Part shown: piece after piece, positions 23,186 to 30,388 of the stretch
How the letters are laid out: the number at the start of each line of letters is the position of its first letter
Numbering within the stretch: the first letter of the stretch is position 1
Source of the DNA: an uncultured Chlorobiaceae bacterium
GTDB taxonomy: Bacteria; Bacteroidota; Chlorobiia; Chlorobiales; Chlorobiaceae
Length of the DNA stretch: 35,135 bases
Assembly: GCA_903915955.1 (NCBI GenBank)
Contig: CAIWUU010000048.1
Location: 1-35,135, forward strand
Direction: 5' to 3'
Position numbers and translations under genes: made by a program
Notes under the pieces: generated by a model
Database searches by the model: none
What the model saw: only the letters and a program-made list of their open reading frames with translations
What the model was told of the DNA's origin: nothing

Positions 23186-24439
23186 ATGGAAGGCGCTCAA
23201 AAGGCTGCTTCAGATGAAGTGATACGCGGGAAGGACGGAGGTGTGGATGAAACCGGGACTTTTTTAAATCCTACCCCAATGCTTGATGAACTGGAAAAGG
23301 GCCCATGGCCAAGTTTTATTTCCGGGTTCAAGGAGCTTGCTGAAAGAACAGAAAAACCCATGTTGCGTGGGGTTATGGATCAGCTTGAGTACTCTTACAA
23401 TACCAAAATGGGGTACTGGAAGGGTGGTCTTGTGACTGTGGATGGATATGGTGCTGGAGTTATCACACGCTATTCCATGATCAAGGAGAAGTTTCCTGAA
23501 GCTGCTGAATTTCACACCATGCGAATTCAGCCTGCACCGGGTCTCCACTATAATACCGATATGCTTCGGGGGCTTTGTGATACATGGGAGAAGTTTGGCA
23601 GTGGGATCATTACCCTGCATGGACAGACTGGTGACATTATGCTGCAGGGTATTGAGCAGGGTAAGGTTCAGGCCTGTTTTGATGAACTCAACCAGGCTGG
23701 GTGGGATCTCGGAGGAGCTGGTGCCGGTATGCGTACTGCGGTCTCGTGTATTGGGCCTGGTCGTTGCGAGAATGCCTGCTACGACAATCTCAAGTGTCAT
23801 CTCACGCTTCTCAAACATTTTATAGGACAGGTTCATCGTCCGGAGTGGAACTATAAGATCAAGTTCAAGTTCTCCGCATGTCCAAATGATTGTACCAATG
23901 CAATCATGCGCTCAGATCTCGCCGTTATCGGAACCTGGAAAGATGCAATACAGGTTGAAAGGGAAGAGGTTCAGGCTTGGGTTAAGGAGAACGGGGTAGA
24001 CACCCTGGTAAACCAGGTTATCAATCTTTGCCCGACCCGTGCGATATCGCTGAAAGAGGGGGAGATGGTCATTGACAGCAGGGATTGTGTTCGTTGTATG
24101 CACTGCCTGAATGTTATGCCCAAGGCTCTCTCGCCAGGCAAGGATCGGGGAATATCATTGTTGATGGGCGGCAAAAATACGCTGAAGGTTGGCGTTAACA
24201 TGGGTTCGCTCATTGTGCCGTTTATGAAGATGGATACCGACGAAGATATTGAAGAGTTTACAGAACTTGTGGAAGGGATTATTGATTGGTGGGATGACAA
24301 TGGGCTTGATCATGAAAGGATCGGTGAAACCATTGAGCGCGTTGGTTTGAAGCTTTTCCTTGAGGGAGTTGGCCTCGAAGCTAACATTAATATGGTGACA
24401 AGGCCTCGCGACAATCCATACTTCAAGGCGAAGTATTGA
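23186..24439 (+). CDS. dsrA: Dissimilatory sulfite reductase alpha subunit (reverse type)
   Basis: I start at the ATG at 23186, where AAAGGAGG lies six bases upstream; the frame is open further back but only to a TTG. The 417-residue protein has the siroheme/[4Fe-4S] cysteines Cys188-x5-Cys194 (in CIGPGRC) and Cys232-x3-Cys236 (in CPNDC). A ferredoxin insert 'DCVRCMHCLNVMPKAL' is also present. With DsrB it forms the cytoplasmic alpha2beta2 enzyme, which in green sulfur bacteria oxidises DsrC-bound sulfur to sulfite. The start is 54 bases after dsrC, and dsrB follows after a 92-base gap. Confidence 0.98.
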   Translation: MEGAQKAASDEVIRGKDGGVDETGTFLNPTPMLDELEKGPWPSFISGFKELAERTEKPMLRGVMDQLEYSYNTKMGYWKGGLVTVDGYGAGVITRYSMIKEKFPEAAEFHTMRIQPAPGLHYNTDMLRGLCDTWEKFGSGIITLHGQTGDIMLQGIEQGKVQACFDELNQAGWDLGGAGAGMRTAVSCIGPGRCENACYDNLKCHLTLLKHFIGQVHRPEWNYKIKFKFSACPNDCTNAIMRSDLAVIGTWKDAIQVEREEVQAWVKENGVDTLVNQVINLCPTRAISLKEGEMVIDSRDCVRCMHCLNVMPKALSPGKDRGISLLMGGKNTLKVGVNMGSLIVPFMKMDTDEDIEEFTELVEGIIDWWDDNGLDHERIGETIERVGLKLFLEGVGLEANINMVTRPRDNPYFKAKY

Positions 24440-24531
24440 GCCTTCAGTCAGATCTGTAAATGAATTCAACTCTCTCAATGAGGTAAGAAAAAAACCTCAA
24501 AAGGAAGGAAAAATTTAAGGAATAAATCAAT

Positions 24532-25611
24532 ATGAGCAGTCCTGAACAAAAGTGGAAAACCGTAGAGTCGGGGCCTCACGCTTACGAGGAGGCCTTGCAT
24601 CCGGTTGTAAGAAAAAATTACGGAAAATGGAAATATCATCTTATTCCAAAGCCGGGAGTGCTGAAACATGTCGCAGAAAGTGGAGATGTTATCTATACTG
24701 TTCGGGCGGGAACTCCTCGTCAGGATACGGTCGATATGGTACGACGGCTTTGTGATATTGCCGATAAATACTGCGACGGTTATCTTCGGTTTACGGTACG
24801 CAACAATGTGGAGTTCCTCACTCCCAGCGAAGCGAATGTTGAGCCGATGATCCGCGAACTGGAGGCGATGGGTTTTCCGGTGGGTGGAACAGGGATGTGC
24901 GTCTCTTCAGTTTCTCACACACAGGGTTGGCTTCATTGTGATATTCCGGCGACAGATGCTTCCGGAGTTGTTAAATCAATGATGGACACGGTCTTCAATG
25001 AGTTCAAGAGCATGCAGATGCCGAACAAGGTGAGGCTCTCCACCTCCTGTTGTGCAATCAACTGTGGTGGCCAGGCAGATATTGCTGTGGTTATCAAGCA
25101 TACCCGTCCTCCGAGAATCAATCATGATCATCTCGCTACAATTTGTGAATTACCAAAAGCTGTTACCCGTTGTCCGGTGGCTGCAATACGTCCGACAGTG
25201 GTTAACGGCAAACGCTCCCTGATGGTCGATGAGGAAAAATGTATCTGCTGTGGTGCCTGTTTTGGCGCTTGCCCGGCCATGGAGATCAACCATCCAGAGC
25301 ATTCGAAATTTGCCGTCTGGGTTGGTGGCAAGAACAGCAATGCCCGTTCAAAACCATCAACAATGAGTATCGTGGCACACAATCTGCCGAACAATCCACC
25401 GAGATGGCCTGAAGTCACTGAGGTTCTTGGTAAAATTCTTACTGCGTACAAAGAGGGTGGACGTCCCTGGGAACGAGTCGGGGAGTGGATTAACCGGATT
25501 GGGTGGAAGCGCTTTTTTGAAGAAACAGGACTTACTTTTGATGACGATATGATTGATAGCTATCGTCATGCAAGAACTACGTTCAATCAGTCTGCTCATG
25601 TTCGCTTTTAG
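24532..25611 (+). CDS. dsrB: Dissimilatory sulfite reductase beta subunit (reverse type)
   Basis: This 359-residue partner of DsrA has the conserved cysteine run at 173-178 (CCAINC). A ferredoxin domain at Cys237-x2-Cys240-x2-Cys243-x3-Cys247 passes electrons to or from the siroheme. 'GGTGMCVSSVSHTQGWLHC' is the typical DsrB central motif. The oxidative direction is inferred from the neighbours (dsrL, dsrEFH, tusA), not from a residue I can point to. The ribosome site is AAGGAA, farther upstream than usual (about 20-30 bases), in an A-rich leader. dsrL starts 17 bases after the stop. Confidence 0.98.
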   Translation: MSSPEQKWKTVESGPHAYEEALHPVVRKNYGKWKYHLIPKPGVLKHVAESGDVIYTVRAGTPRQDTVDMVRRLCDIADKYCDGYLRFTVRNNVEFLTPSEANVEPMIRELEAMGFPVGGTGMCVSSVSHTQGWLHCDIPATDASGVVKSMMDTVFNEFKSMQMPNKVRLSTSCCAINCGGQADIAVVIKHTRPPRINHDHLATICELPKAVTRCPVAAIRPTVVNGKRSLMVDEEKCICCGACFGACPAMEINHPEHSKFAVWVGGKNSNARSKPSTMSIVAHNLPNNPPRWPEVTEVLGKILTAYKEGGRPWERVGEWINRIGWKRFFEETGLTFDDDMIDSYRHARTTFNQSAHVRF

Positions 25612-25628
25612 ATTATAGGAGATTATTC

Positions 25629-27365
25629 ATGAAGGTAGAATCCAATCCAATTCTCGATTTCGCGACATCTTATGTCTTTCCGAAATACAGCGAATTGACG
25701 GGAACTGAAAAAATCGTCGCATTTGGAGACCATAGTCACAAGTGTCCTGTTTATGTCAGCCAGCTTCCGCCATGTACGGCGGAGTGCCCGGCTGGAGAAA
25801 ATATTCGCGGTTATCAGCGATTGCTGAACGGCGTCGACAAATCTGATGATGTATGGAAAGCAGCATGGGAGACGATTGTCGATGCAAATCCCTTTCCCGC
25901 AGTGATGGGGCGGATATGTCCACATCCCTGCCAGAACGCATGCAATCGTCAGTACCATGACGAGAGTGTTGCCATTAATGCGGTTGAGCAGGCGATTGGC
26001 AATTATGGTATTGAGGCGGATCTGCAACTACCCGGAGCAGGGGCTGATACAGGAAAGAGAGTAGCGGTTATTGGTGGTGGCCCGGCAGGGCTCTCCGCAG
26101 CATACCAGCTTCGTCGGAAAGGTCATGCCGTAACGATTTATGATGCCAATGAAAAATTGGGAGGCATGGTGCTTTACGGCATTATGGGCTATCGGGTTGA
26201 TCGTAAAGTTCTTGAAAAAGAGATTCAGCGCATTATCAACCTTGGGGTTAAAACCAAAATGGGAGTTCGTGTTGGAACCGATATCTCCATTGAACAACTG
26301 AAACAAGAGTATGACGCTGTTTTTATTGCTCCTGGAGCACAGCGTGGTCGCTCTCTTCCGGTGCCAGGTTCTGCAGATACACCGGGTGTGACGAATGCCA
26401 TTGATTTCCTGAGAAATTATGAAGTTCAGGGCGATGACATCACTATAGGAAAAAAGGTACTGATTATAGGTGACGGAAACGTCGCAATGGATGTCGCACG
26501 CCTTGCGCTTCGGCTTGGTTCAGAAGCTTCTGTTGTAGCAGGAGTTCCTCGAGAGGAGATGGCTTGTTTCCAGATAGAATTTGATGATGCGGTCAGGGAA
26601 GGTGCAGCCATGCATTATATGACCGGGGCACTTGAGGTAATAGCTGGTGAAGATGGTGTTCAAGGGTTACGCTGTGCCAGAATGGTTAAAAAAGTGAAAG
26701 GGGAAGATGGCTGGAATTCACCCATTCCTTTTTTCAGGTATAAAAACAGTGATGAAACTTTTGAAATCGAGGCAGATATGGTTGTTGCGGCTATTGGCCA
26801 GACAACTGATATGCAAGGTTTTGAACAGGTTACTGGTGGAGCTCCATGGCTTAAGGTTGATAGATATTTTCGCCTGCCAGGGCAAGAAAAACTCTTCGGT
26901 GGCGGAGATGCAATAAAGGTTGATCTGATTACGACTGCGGTCGGTCACGGACGCAAGGCTGCAAATTCTATTGATGCTTTCTTGAAGGGGATGCCTCTAC
27001 CCGAGCAGGGTTATCGTGAGATAACAAAAGTTAATAAACAGGATGTTCTTTATTTTATCCATTCTGAGCAGGCAAAGAGAGAGACCATTGAGCTTGATGA
27101 GGTAGTCGGTAACCATGATGAGCTGCTCGTTGCGTTGACAGCAAGTGAGGCTAAAGCTGAGTCGGAACGTTGTATGAGCTGCGGGCTCTGCTTCGACTGC
27201 AAGCAGTGCGTCTCTTTCTGCCCACAAGAAGCGATTACCCGATTCAGGGATAATCCGCCGGGTGAAGTGGTCTATACCAACTATTCCAGATGTGTCGGGT
27301 GTCATCTCTGCTCACTGGTTTGTCCCTCCGGATATATCCAGATGGGAATGGGGGAGGGTCTTTAG
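25629..27365 (+). CDS. dsrL: DsrL, iron-sulfur flavoprotein NAD(P)H:acceptor oxidoreductase
   Basis: This 578-residue protein resembles the small subunit of glutamate synthase. The N-terminal Fe-S domain has 'PPCTAECPAGENIRGYQ' and 'CPHPCQNACNRQ' (about residues 40-110). The FAD Rossmann motif 'VAVIGGGPAGLSAAYQL' is near 140-160, and the NAD(P) motif 'VLIIGDGNVAMDVARLAL' near 280. Two C-terminal [4Fe-4S] sites are in 'CMSCGLCFDCKQCVSFCP' and 'CVGCHLCSLVCPSG'. DsrL takes electrons from DsrAB and reduces NAD(P)+ in sulfur oxidisers. It is shorter than the roughly 650-residue DsrL of purple sulfur bacteria. AGGAGATTATTC precedes the ATG. The stop lies in a small tandem repeat. Confidence 0.96.
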   Translation: MKVESNPILDFATSYVFPKYSELTGTEKIVAFGDHSHKCPVYVSQLPPCTAECPAGENIRGYQRLLNGVDKSDDVWKAAWETIVDANPFPAVMGRICPHPCQNACNRQYHDESVAINAVEQAIGNYGIEADLQLPGAGADTGKRVAVIGGGPAGLSAAYQLRRKGHAVTIYDANEKLGGMVLYGIMGYRVDRKVLEKEIQRIINLGVKTKMGVRVGTDISIEQLKQEYDAVFIAPGAQRGRSLPVPGSADTPGVTNAIDFLRNYEVQGDDITIGKKVLIIGDGNVAMDVARLALRLGSEASVVAGVPREEMACFQIEFDDAVREGAAMHYMTGALEVIAGEDGVQGLRCARMVKKVKGEDGWNSPIPFFRYKNSDETFEIEADMVVAAIGQTTDMQGFEQVTGGAPWLKVDRYFRLPGQEKLFGGGDAIKVDLITTAVGHGRKAANSIDAFLKGMPLPEQGYREITKVNKQDVLYFIHSEQAKRETIELDEVVGNHDELLVALTASEAKAESERCMSCGLCFDCKQCVSFCPQEAITRFRDNPPGEVVYTNYSRCVGCHLCSLVCPSGYIQMGMGEGL

Positions 27366-27379
27366 GCCCGTTAGGCCCG
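27362..27379 (+). repeat. Two tandem copies of TTAGGCCCG over the dsrL stop
   Basis: The 9-base unit occurs twice with no gap. The TAG in the first copy is the dsrL stop, and the second copy repeats a TAG in the same frame. It looks like a small replication-slippage duplication. Confidence 0.8.
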
Positions 27380-27389
27380 GAGAAAAAAC

Positions 27390-27785
27390 ATGAAAACAAG
27401 GGGAGATAACGAATCTATGTCAGAAGATGTTATACAGCAGGTACAGGGGGCGGTTACTCGCTCCAGAAAATGGGCTGAAACGGGGTGGCCTGTCACTTTC
27501 GGGCCACGCAATGTAGAGGTGTCGTCCTTAAGTCAGGCTAAATCTCTGCCGAAGAATTTTGTTTTTCGACAGGAAGCGGTCAACTACTGGAACCAGGCGC
27601 AGCTTACCGGTAATGATGCGGCTGATTCGGGTCAGAAGGCGCTGGATGCACTGAAAAACGGCAATTTTGCTGCGGCTGAGAATGCACTTTATTTTTGCCA
27701 GTTTATAGAGAAGCCATTTGCAGAATATGCAAAAACATGGTTGCCTCTGTATGAAGCTACAAAAGAGAGGCTTTCCGGGCGTTGA
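27390..27785 (+). CDS. dsrU: DsrU, conserved dsr-cluster protein of unknown function
   Basis: This 131-residue protein sits between dsrL and dsrE, the dsrU place in green sulfur bacterial clusters. The name rests on that position, because I recognise no domain. The first part is polar. The last 70 residues look all-helical with alternating Ala/Leu (VNYWNQAQLTGNDAADSGQKALDALKNGNFAAAENALYFCQFI), somewhat like one tetratricopeptide-type hairpin. There is a single cysteine near the end in 'YFCQF'. The start at 27390 has CGGAG eight bases upstream; an ATG at 27417 after GGGGAG is a fair alternative. dsrE begins 50 bases after the stop. Confidence 0.8.
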   Translation: MKTRGDNESMSEDVIQQVQGAVTRSRKWAETGWPVTFGPRNVEVSSLSQAKSLPKNFVFRQEAVNYWNQAQLTGNDAADSGQKALDALKNGNFAAAENALYFCQFIEKPFAEYAKTWLPLYEATKERLSGR

Positions 27786-27835
27786 ACGGTTGGTGCATTT
27801 CGCTTGTTTACATAATTTTACAGAACTTATTGACG

Positions 27836-28195
27836 ATGAAAATAGGAATTCTGCTCAAGGAGGGGCCGTACAACCATCAGGCGTCCGATACGGCCTTCAA
27901 GTTTGCTGAAGCTGCCATCAAAAAAGGACATACTGTTGATGCGGTTTTTCTTTACAACGACGGGGTGACTAATGTTACCAAACTCATGGATCCACCCCAG
28001 GACGATCGCAACATTGCAACTCGCTGGAGTGAGTTGAGCCAGAAGCATGGGTTTGAGGTACTTGCCTGCATAGCAGCCTCAAAACGACGGGGAATAAACG
28101 ATGATGTTCTTGTGCAAGGTAGTGCAATCACAGGCCTTGGCACTCTTACAGACATTGCCATACGTAACGACAGACTGGTAACCTTTGGAGATTGA
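27836..28195 (+). CDS. dsrE: Sulfurtransferase subunit DsrE
   Basis: I start at ATG 27836 because the protein then begins MKIGILLKEGPYNHQ, the family N-terminus; the open frame before it overlaps dsrU non-conserved sequence. The product has 119 residues. Cys78 in 'FEVLACIAASKRRG' is the persulfide-binding residue and falls at the same number as in A. vinosum DsrE. DsrE forms a hexamer with DsrF and DsrH and passes sulfur from TusA to DsrC. Its stop shares a base with the dsrF start. No Shine-Dalgarno sequence is clear. Confidence 0.96.
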   Translation: MKIGILLKEGPYNHQASDTAFKFAEAAIKKGHTVDAVFLYNDGVTNVTKLMDPPQDDRNIATRWSELSQKHGFEVLACIAASKRRGINDDVLVQGSAITGLGTLTDIAIRNDRLVTFGD

Positions 28196-28572
28196 TGCAC
28201 ATGGAAAACGAAAATATTAAAAAGATCATGCATGTCCTGCGACATGCACCGCATGGAACGATTTATACCTACGAAGGGCTGGAGATGATTCTGATCATGG
28301 CTGCTTACGAGCAGGATCTTTCTGTGGTTTTTATTGGTGACGGTGTCTATGCACTTAAAAAAAATCAGGATACTGCCGGCATCGGGATCAAAGGCTTTGC
28401 AAGGACTTTTATGGCTCTTGATGGTTATGATGTTGAAAAGCTTTATGTCGATAAACTTTCACTTGAAGAACGAGGCTTGACTGAAGATGATTTGGTTGTT
28501 GATGTTGAAGTCCTCGATGCTGAAGTGATTGGGGGCCTGATGAAGGAACAGGATGTCATTATTCACCATTGA
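28195..28572 (+). CDS. dsrF: DsrF, structural partner of DsrE
   Basis: This protein of about 125 residues has the DsrF/TusC sequence 'LMHVLRHAPHGTIYTYEGLEMILIMAAYEQDLSVVFIGDGVYAL' type fold (about residues 9-55) and a conserved end 'DVEVLDAEVIGGLMKEQDVIIHH'. There is no cysteine anywhere in it, so it cannot carry persulfide itself and must be structural in the DsrEFH hexamer. The first ATG overlaps the dsrE stop by one base after GGAG. A second ATG at 28201 is possible. dsrH begins 12 bases after the stop. Confidence 0.95.
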   Translation: MHMENENIKKIMHVLRHAPHGTIYTYEGLEMILIMAAYEQDLSVVFIGDGVYALKKNQDTAGIGIKGFARTFMALDGYDVEKLYVDKLSLEERGLTEDDLVVDVEVLDAEVIGGLMKEQDVIIHH

Positions 28573-28584
28573 CCTTACGAAATT

Positions 28585-28878
28585 ATGTTACATACCATCA
28601 ATAAATCTCCCTTTGAGAACATTACTTTCGAAACCTGTATCAGGTTTTTGCTGCCAGGGGATCCCGTTCTTTTCATTGAGGACGGAGTTTATGCAGTTCA
28701 GGCAGGAAACAGGTTTTCAGCGATAATTGCAAACGTCCTTATAACTAATCCCGTATTTGCACTTCAACCCGATTTGGTTGCGCGTGGACTCACCGTTGTT
28801 ACTGAGGGTGTACAATCTGTCGATTATGAAGGTTTTGTGGGGCTTGTCGAAGAACATCAGGTGAACAGTTGGCTTTAG
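28585..28878 (+). CDS. dsrH: Sulfurtransferase subunit DsrH
   Basis: This 97-residue DsrH/TusB-type protein starts 'MLHTINKSPFENITFETCIRFLLPGDPVLFIEDGVYAV', the usual opening. Cys18 is near the position of the conserved cysteine of A. vinosum DsrH. It completes the DsrEFH set for sulfur relay to DsrC. The ribosome site is weak (TTACGAAATT), so translation may depend on dsrF. dsrT begins 33 bases after the stop. Confidence 0.95.
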   Translation: MLHTINKSPFENITFETCIRFLLPGDPVLFIEDGVYAVQAGNRFSAIIANVLITNPVFALQPDLVARGLTVVTEGVQSVDYEGFVGLVEEHQVNSWL

Positions 28879-28911
28879 GTTGTCAATTCGTTTCAGAATT
28901 ATGAGATTGTT

Positions 28912-29394
28912 ATGAACTATTCCATGAGTACAGAATGGGCATACCTCCTGCATGCCAATCGCGATGTGATTCTCGAACAGTGGCTTGAGCGTTCACTTGG
29001 CTTGTTTCCCGAAAAAATGGGTTATGACACCCCCGTTGCGGAGGCACTTGCTGAAGCTTTGGGGAAGGTGATCACTGGGCTTGAAGAGGGCAATCAGCGC
29101 TTCCGGGATGCTCTTGATGATGTCACCCGTATCCTTGCAGTACAAAACTTTCCGCCATCGAGGGCAATCTCAATTTTCTTTGAACCGAAAATAATATTGC
29201 GTGAGATGATGATGAAACCAACTATGGCGGAGAGGTTGACGCAGGAGGTACAGAACACATTTTCTTTACGTATTGATGAGCTTGTTCTTCAGGCATTTGA
29301 TAGCTATATGCAACATCGTGAAAAAATAGCCCAGCTTAAAGTGGAAGAGGGGAGTCGTCGAATGTTTATGGCGTTGAGGAGGGCAGAGGCATGA
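28912..29394 (+). CDS. dsrT: DsrT, RsbRD-N-like helical protein
   Basis: This 160-residue protein lies between dsrEFH and dsrM, the dsrT place. It looks all-helical. The opening 'WAYLLHANRDVILEQWLERSLGLFPEKMGYDTPVAEALAEALGKVITGL' resembles the N-terminal globin-like domain of RsbR/RsbRD (stressosome) proteins, including a conserved tryptophan and 'R.FPP.rAi.i.f' near residue 85. It has no cysteines. It is needed with DsrM in some sulfate reducers, but the role in sulfur oxidisers is not settled. The stop overlaps the dsrM start by ATGA, so it is probably made in step with the membrane complex. Confidence 0.88.
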   Translation: MNYSMSTEWAYLLHANRDVILEQWLERSLGLFPEKMGYDTPVAEALAEALGKVITGLEEGNQRFRDALDDVTRILAVQNFPPSRAISIFFEPKIILREMMMKPTMAERLTQEVQNTFSLRIDELVLQAFDSYMQHREKIAQLKVEEGSRRMFMALRRAEA

Positions 29395-30386
29395 AGAAAG
29401 TGTTAATGCCCCTCTTGATTGTACTGCTTCTTGCGCTTCTGCCCTACATTGGGGTGCAATACGCAGGGCTCTCTTATCTTTTTGGAGTTATTATACCCTA
29501 TACGGCATTTGCGGTGCTTACTTTTGGTTTCCTCCTGCGATTGGTTGACTGGATCAGGAGACCAGTACCATTTCGTATTCCGACAACCTGCGGACAGGAG
29601 AAATCTCTTGACTGGATCAAACATAACAGATTCGAAAACCCTTCTCATTCCTGGGAAGTTGTTGTCAGGATGTTGTTGGAAGTGCTGTTTTTCCGCTCTC
29701 TTTTTCGCAATACAAAGGCTGAGCTTCACAAAGATGCCAATCTTGCTTATGGGTCACACAAATGGCTCTGGCTTGGTGGACTGGTGTTTCACTGGTCTTT
29801 TTTAGTGATCGTGCTTCGTCACTCACGCTTCTTTTTTGTCATGATTCCAGGTTTCGCTGAATTTATTACTCATGTTGACAGCTTTTTTGAGATTACCCTT
29901 CCTGCTTTTTATACCACAGACGCATTGATTCTTGCGGCTATCACCTTTCTTGTTGTTCGTCGGTTGACTGATGCTAAAATGCGTCTTATCTCATTGCAGA
30001 CGGATTACTTTCCGCTTTTTCTGATTGCGGCCATTGTTGTGGTTGGAGTGCTCTTGCGATACGTTGTAAGGCTGAATATTATGCCAGTCAAAGACCAGAT
30101 GTTGAGGCTGGTCAACTTCAGTTTTGATGCTCCGGGAGAAATCGGTGCTCTCTTTTATGTTCACCTTTTTCTTGTTTCTGTTCTTGCTCTCTATTTCCCC
30201 TTCAGCAAGCTTATGCATGCAGGAGCGATATTTTTAAGTCCTACTCGAAACCTGTGCAATAACAGCCGTCAGAAACGGCATGTTAACCCATGGAATGCTG
30301 ATATCAAGTTCAGAACATACTCTGAATATGAGGATGATTACCGCGAGAAGATGAAAAAGGCCAATTTGCCCGTTGAAAAGGAATAA
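29391..30386 (+). CDS. dsrM: DsrM, membrane cytochrome b subunit of DsrMKJOP
   Basis: This 331-residue NarI-like membrane protein has an N-terminal pair of helices (about residues 5-50), a hydrophilic loop, and then three to four helices (about 125-145, 180-195, 205-225 and 258-280). Histidines that could bind two b haems occur in 'GSHKWLWLGGLVFHWSFLVIVLRHSRFF' and 'FYVHLFLVSVLALYFPFSKLMHAG'. It exchanges electrons between the quinone pool and DsrK. The start overlaps dsrT, and dsrK follows after two bases with AAAGGAA upstream. Confidence 0.95.
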   Translation: MKKVLMPLLIVLLLALLPYIGVQYAGLSYLFGVIIPYTAFAVLTFGFLLRLVDWIRRPVPFRIPTTCGQEKSLDWIKHNRFENPSHSWEVVVRMLLEVLFFRSLFRNTKAELHKDANLAYGSHKWLWLGGLVFHWSFLVIVLRHSRFFFVMIPGFAEFITHVDSFFEITLPAFYTTDALILAAITFLVVRRLTDAKMRLISLQTDYFPLFLIAAIVVVGVLLRYVVRLNIMPVKDQMLRLVNFSFDAPGEIGALFYVHLFLVSVLALYFPFSKLMHAGAIFLSPTRNLCNNSRQKRHVNPWNADIKFRTYSEYEDDYREKMKKANLPVEKE

Positions 30387-30388
30387 AT

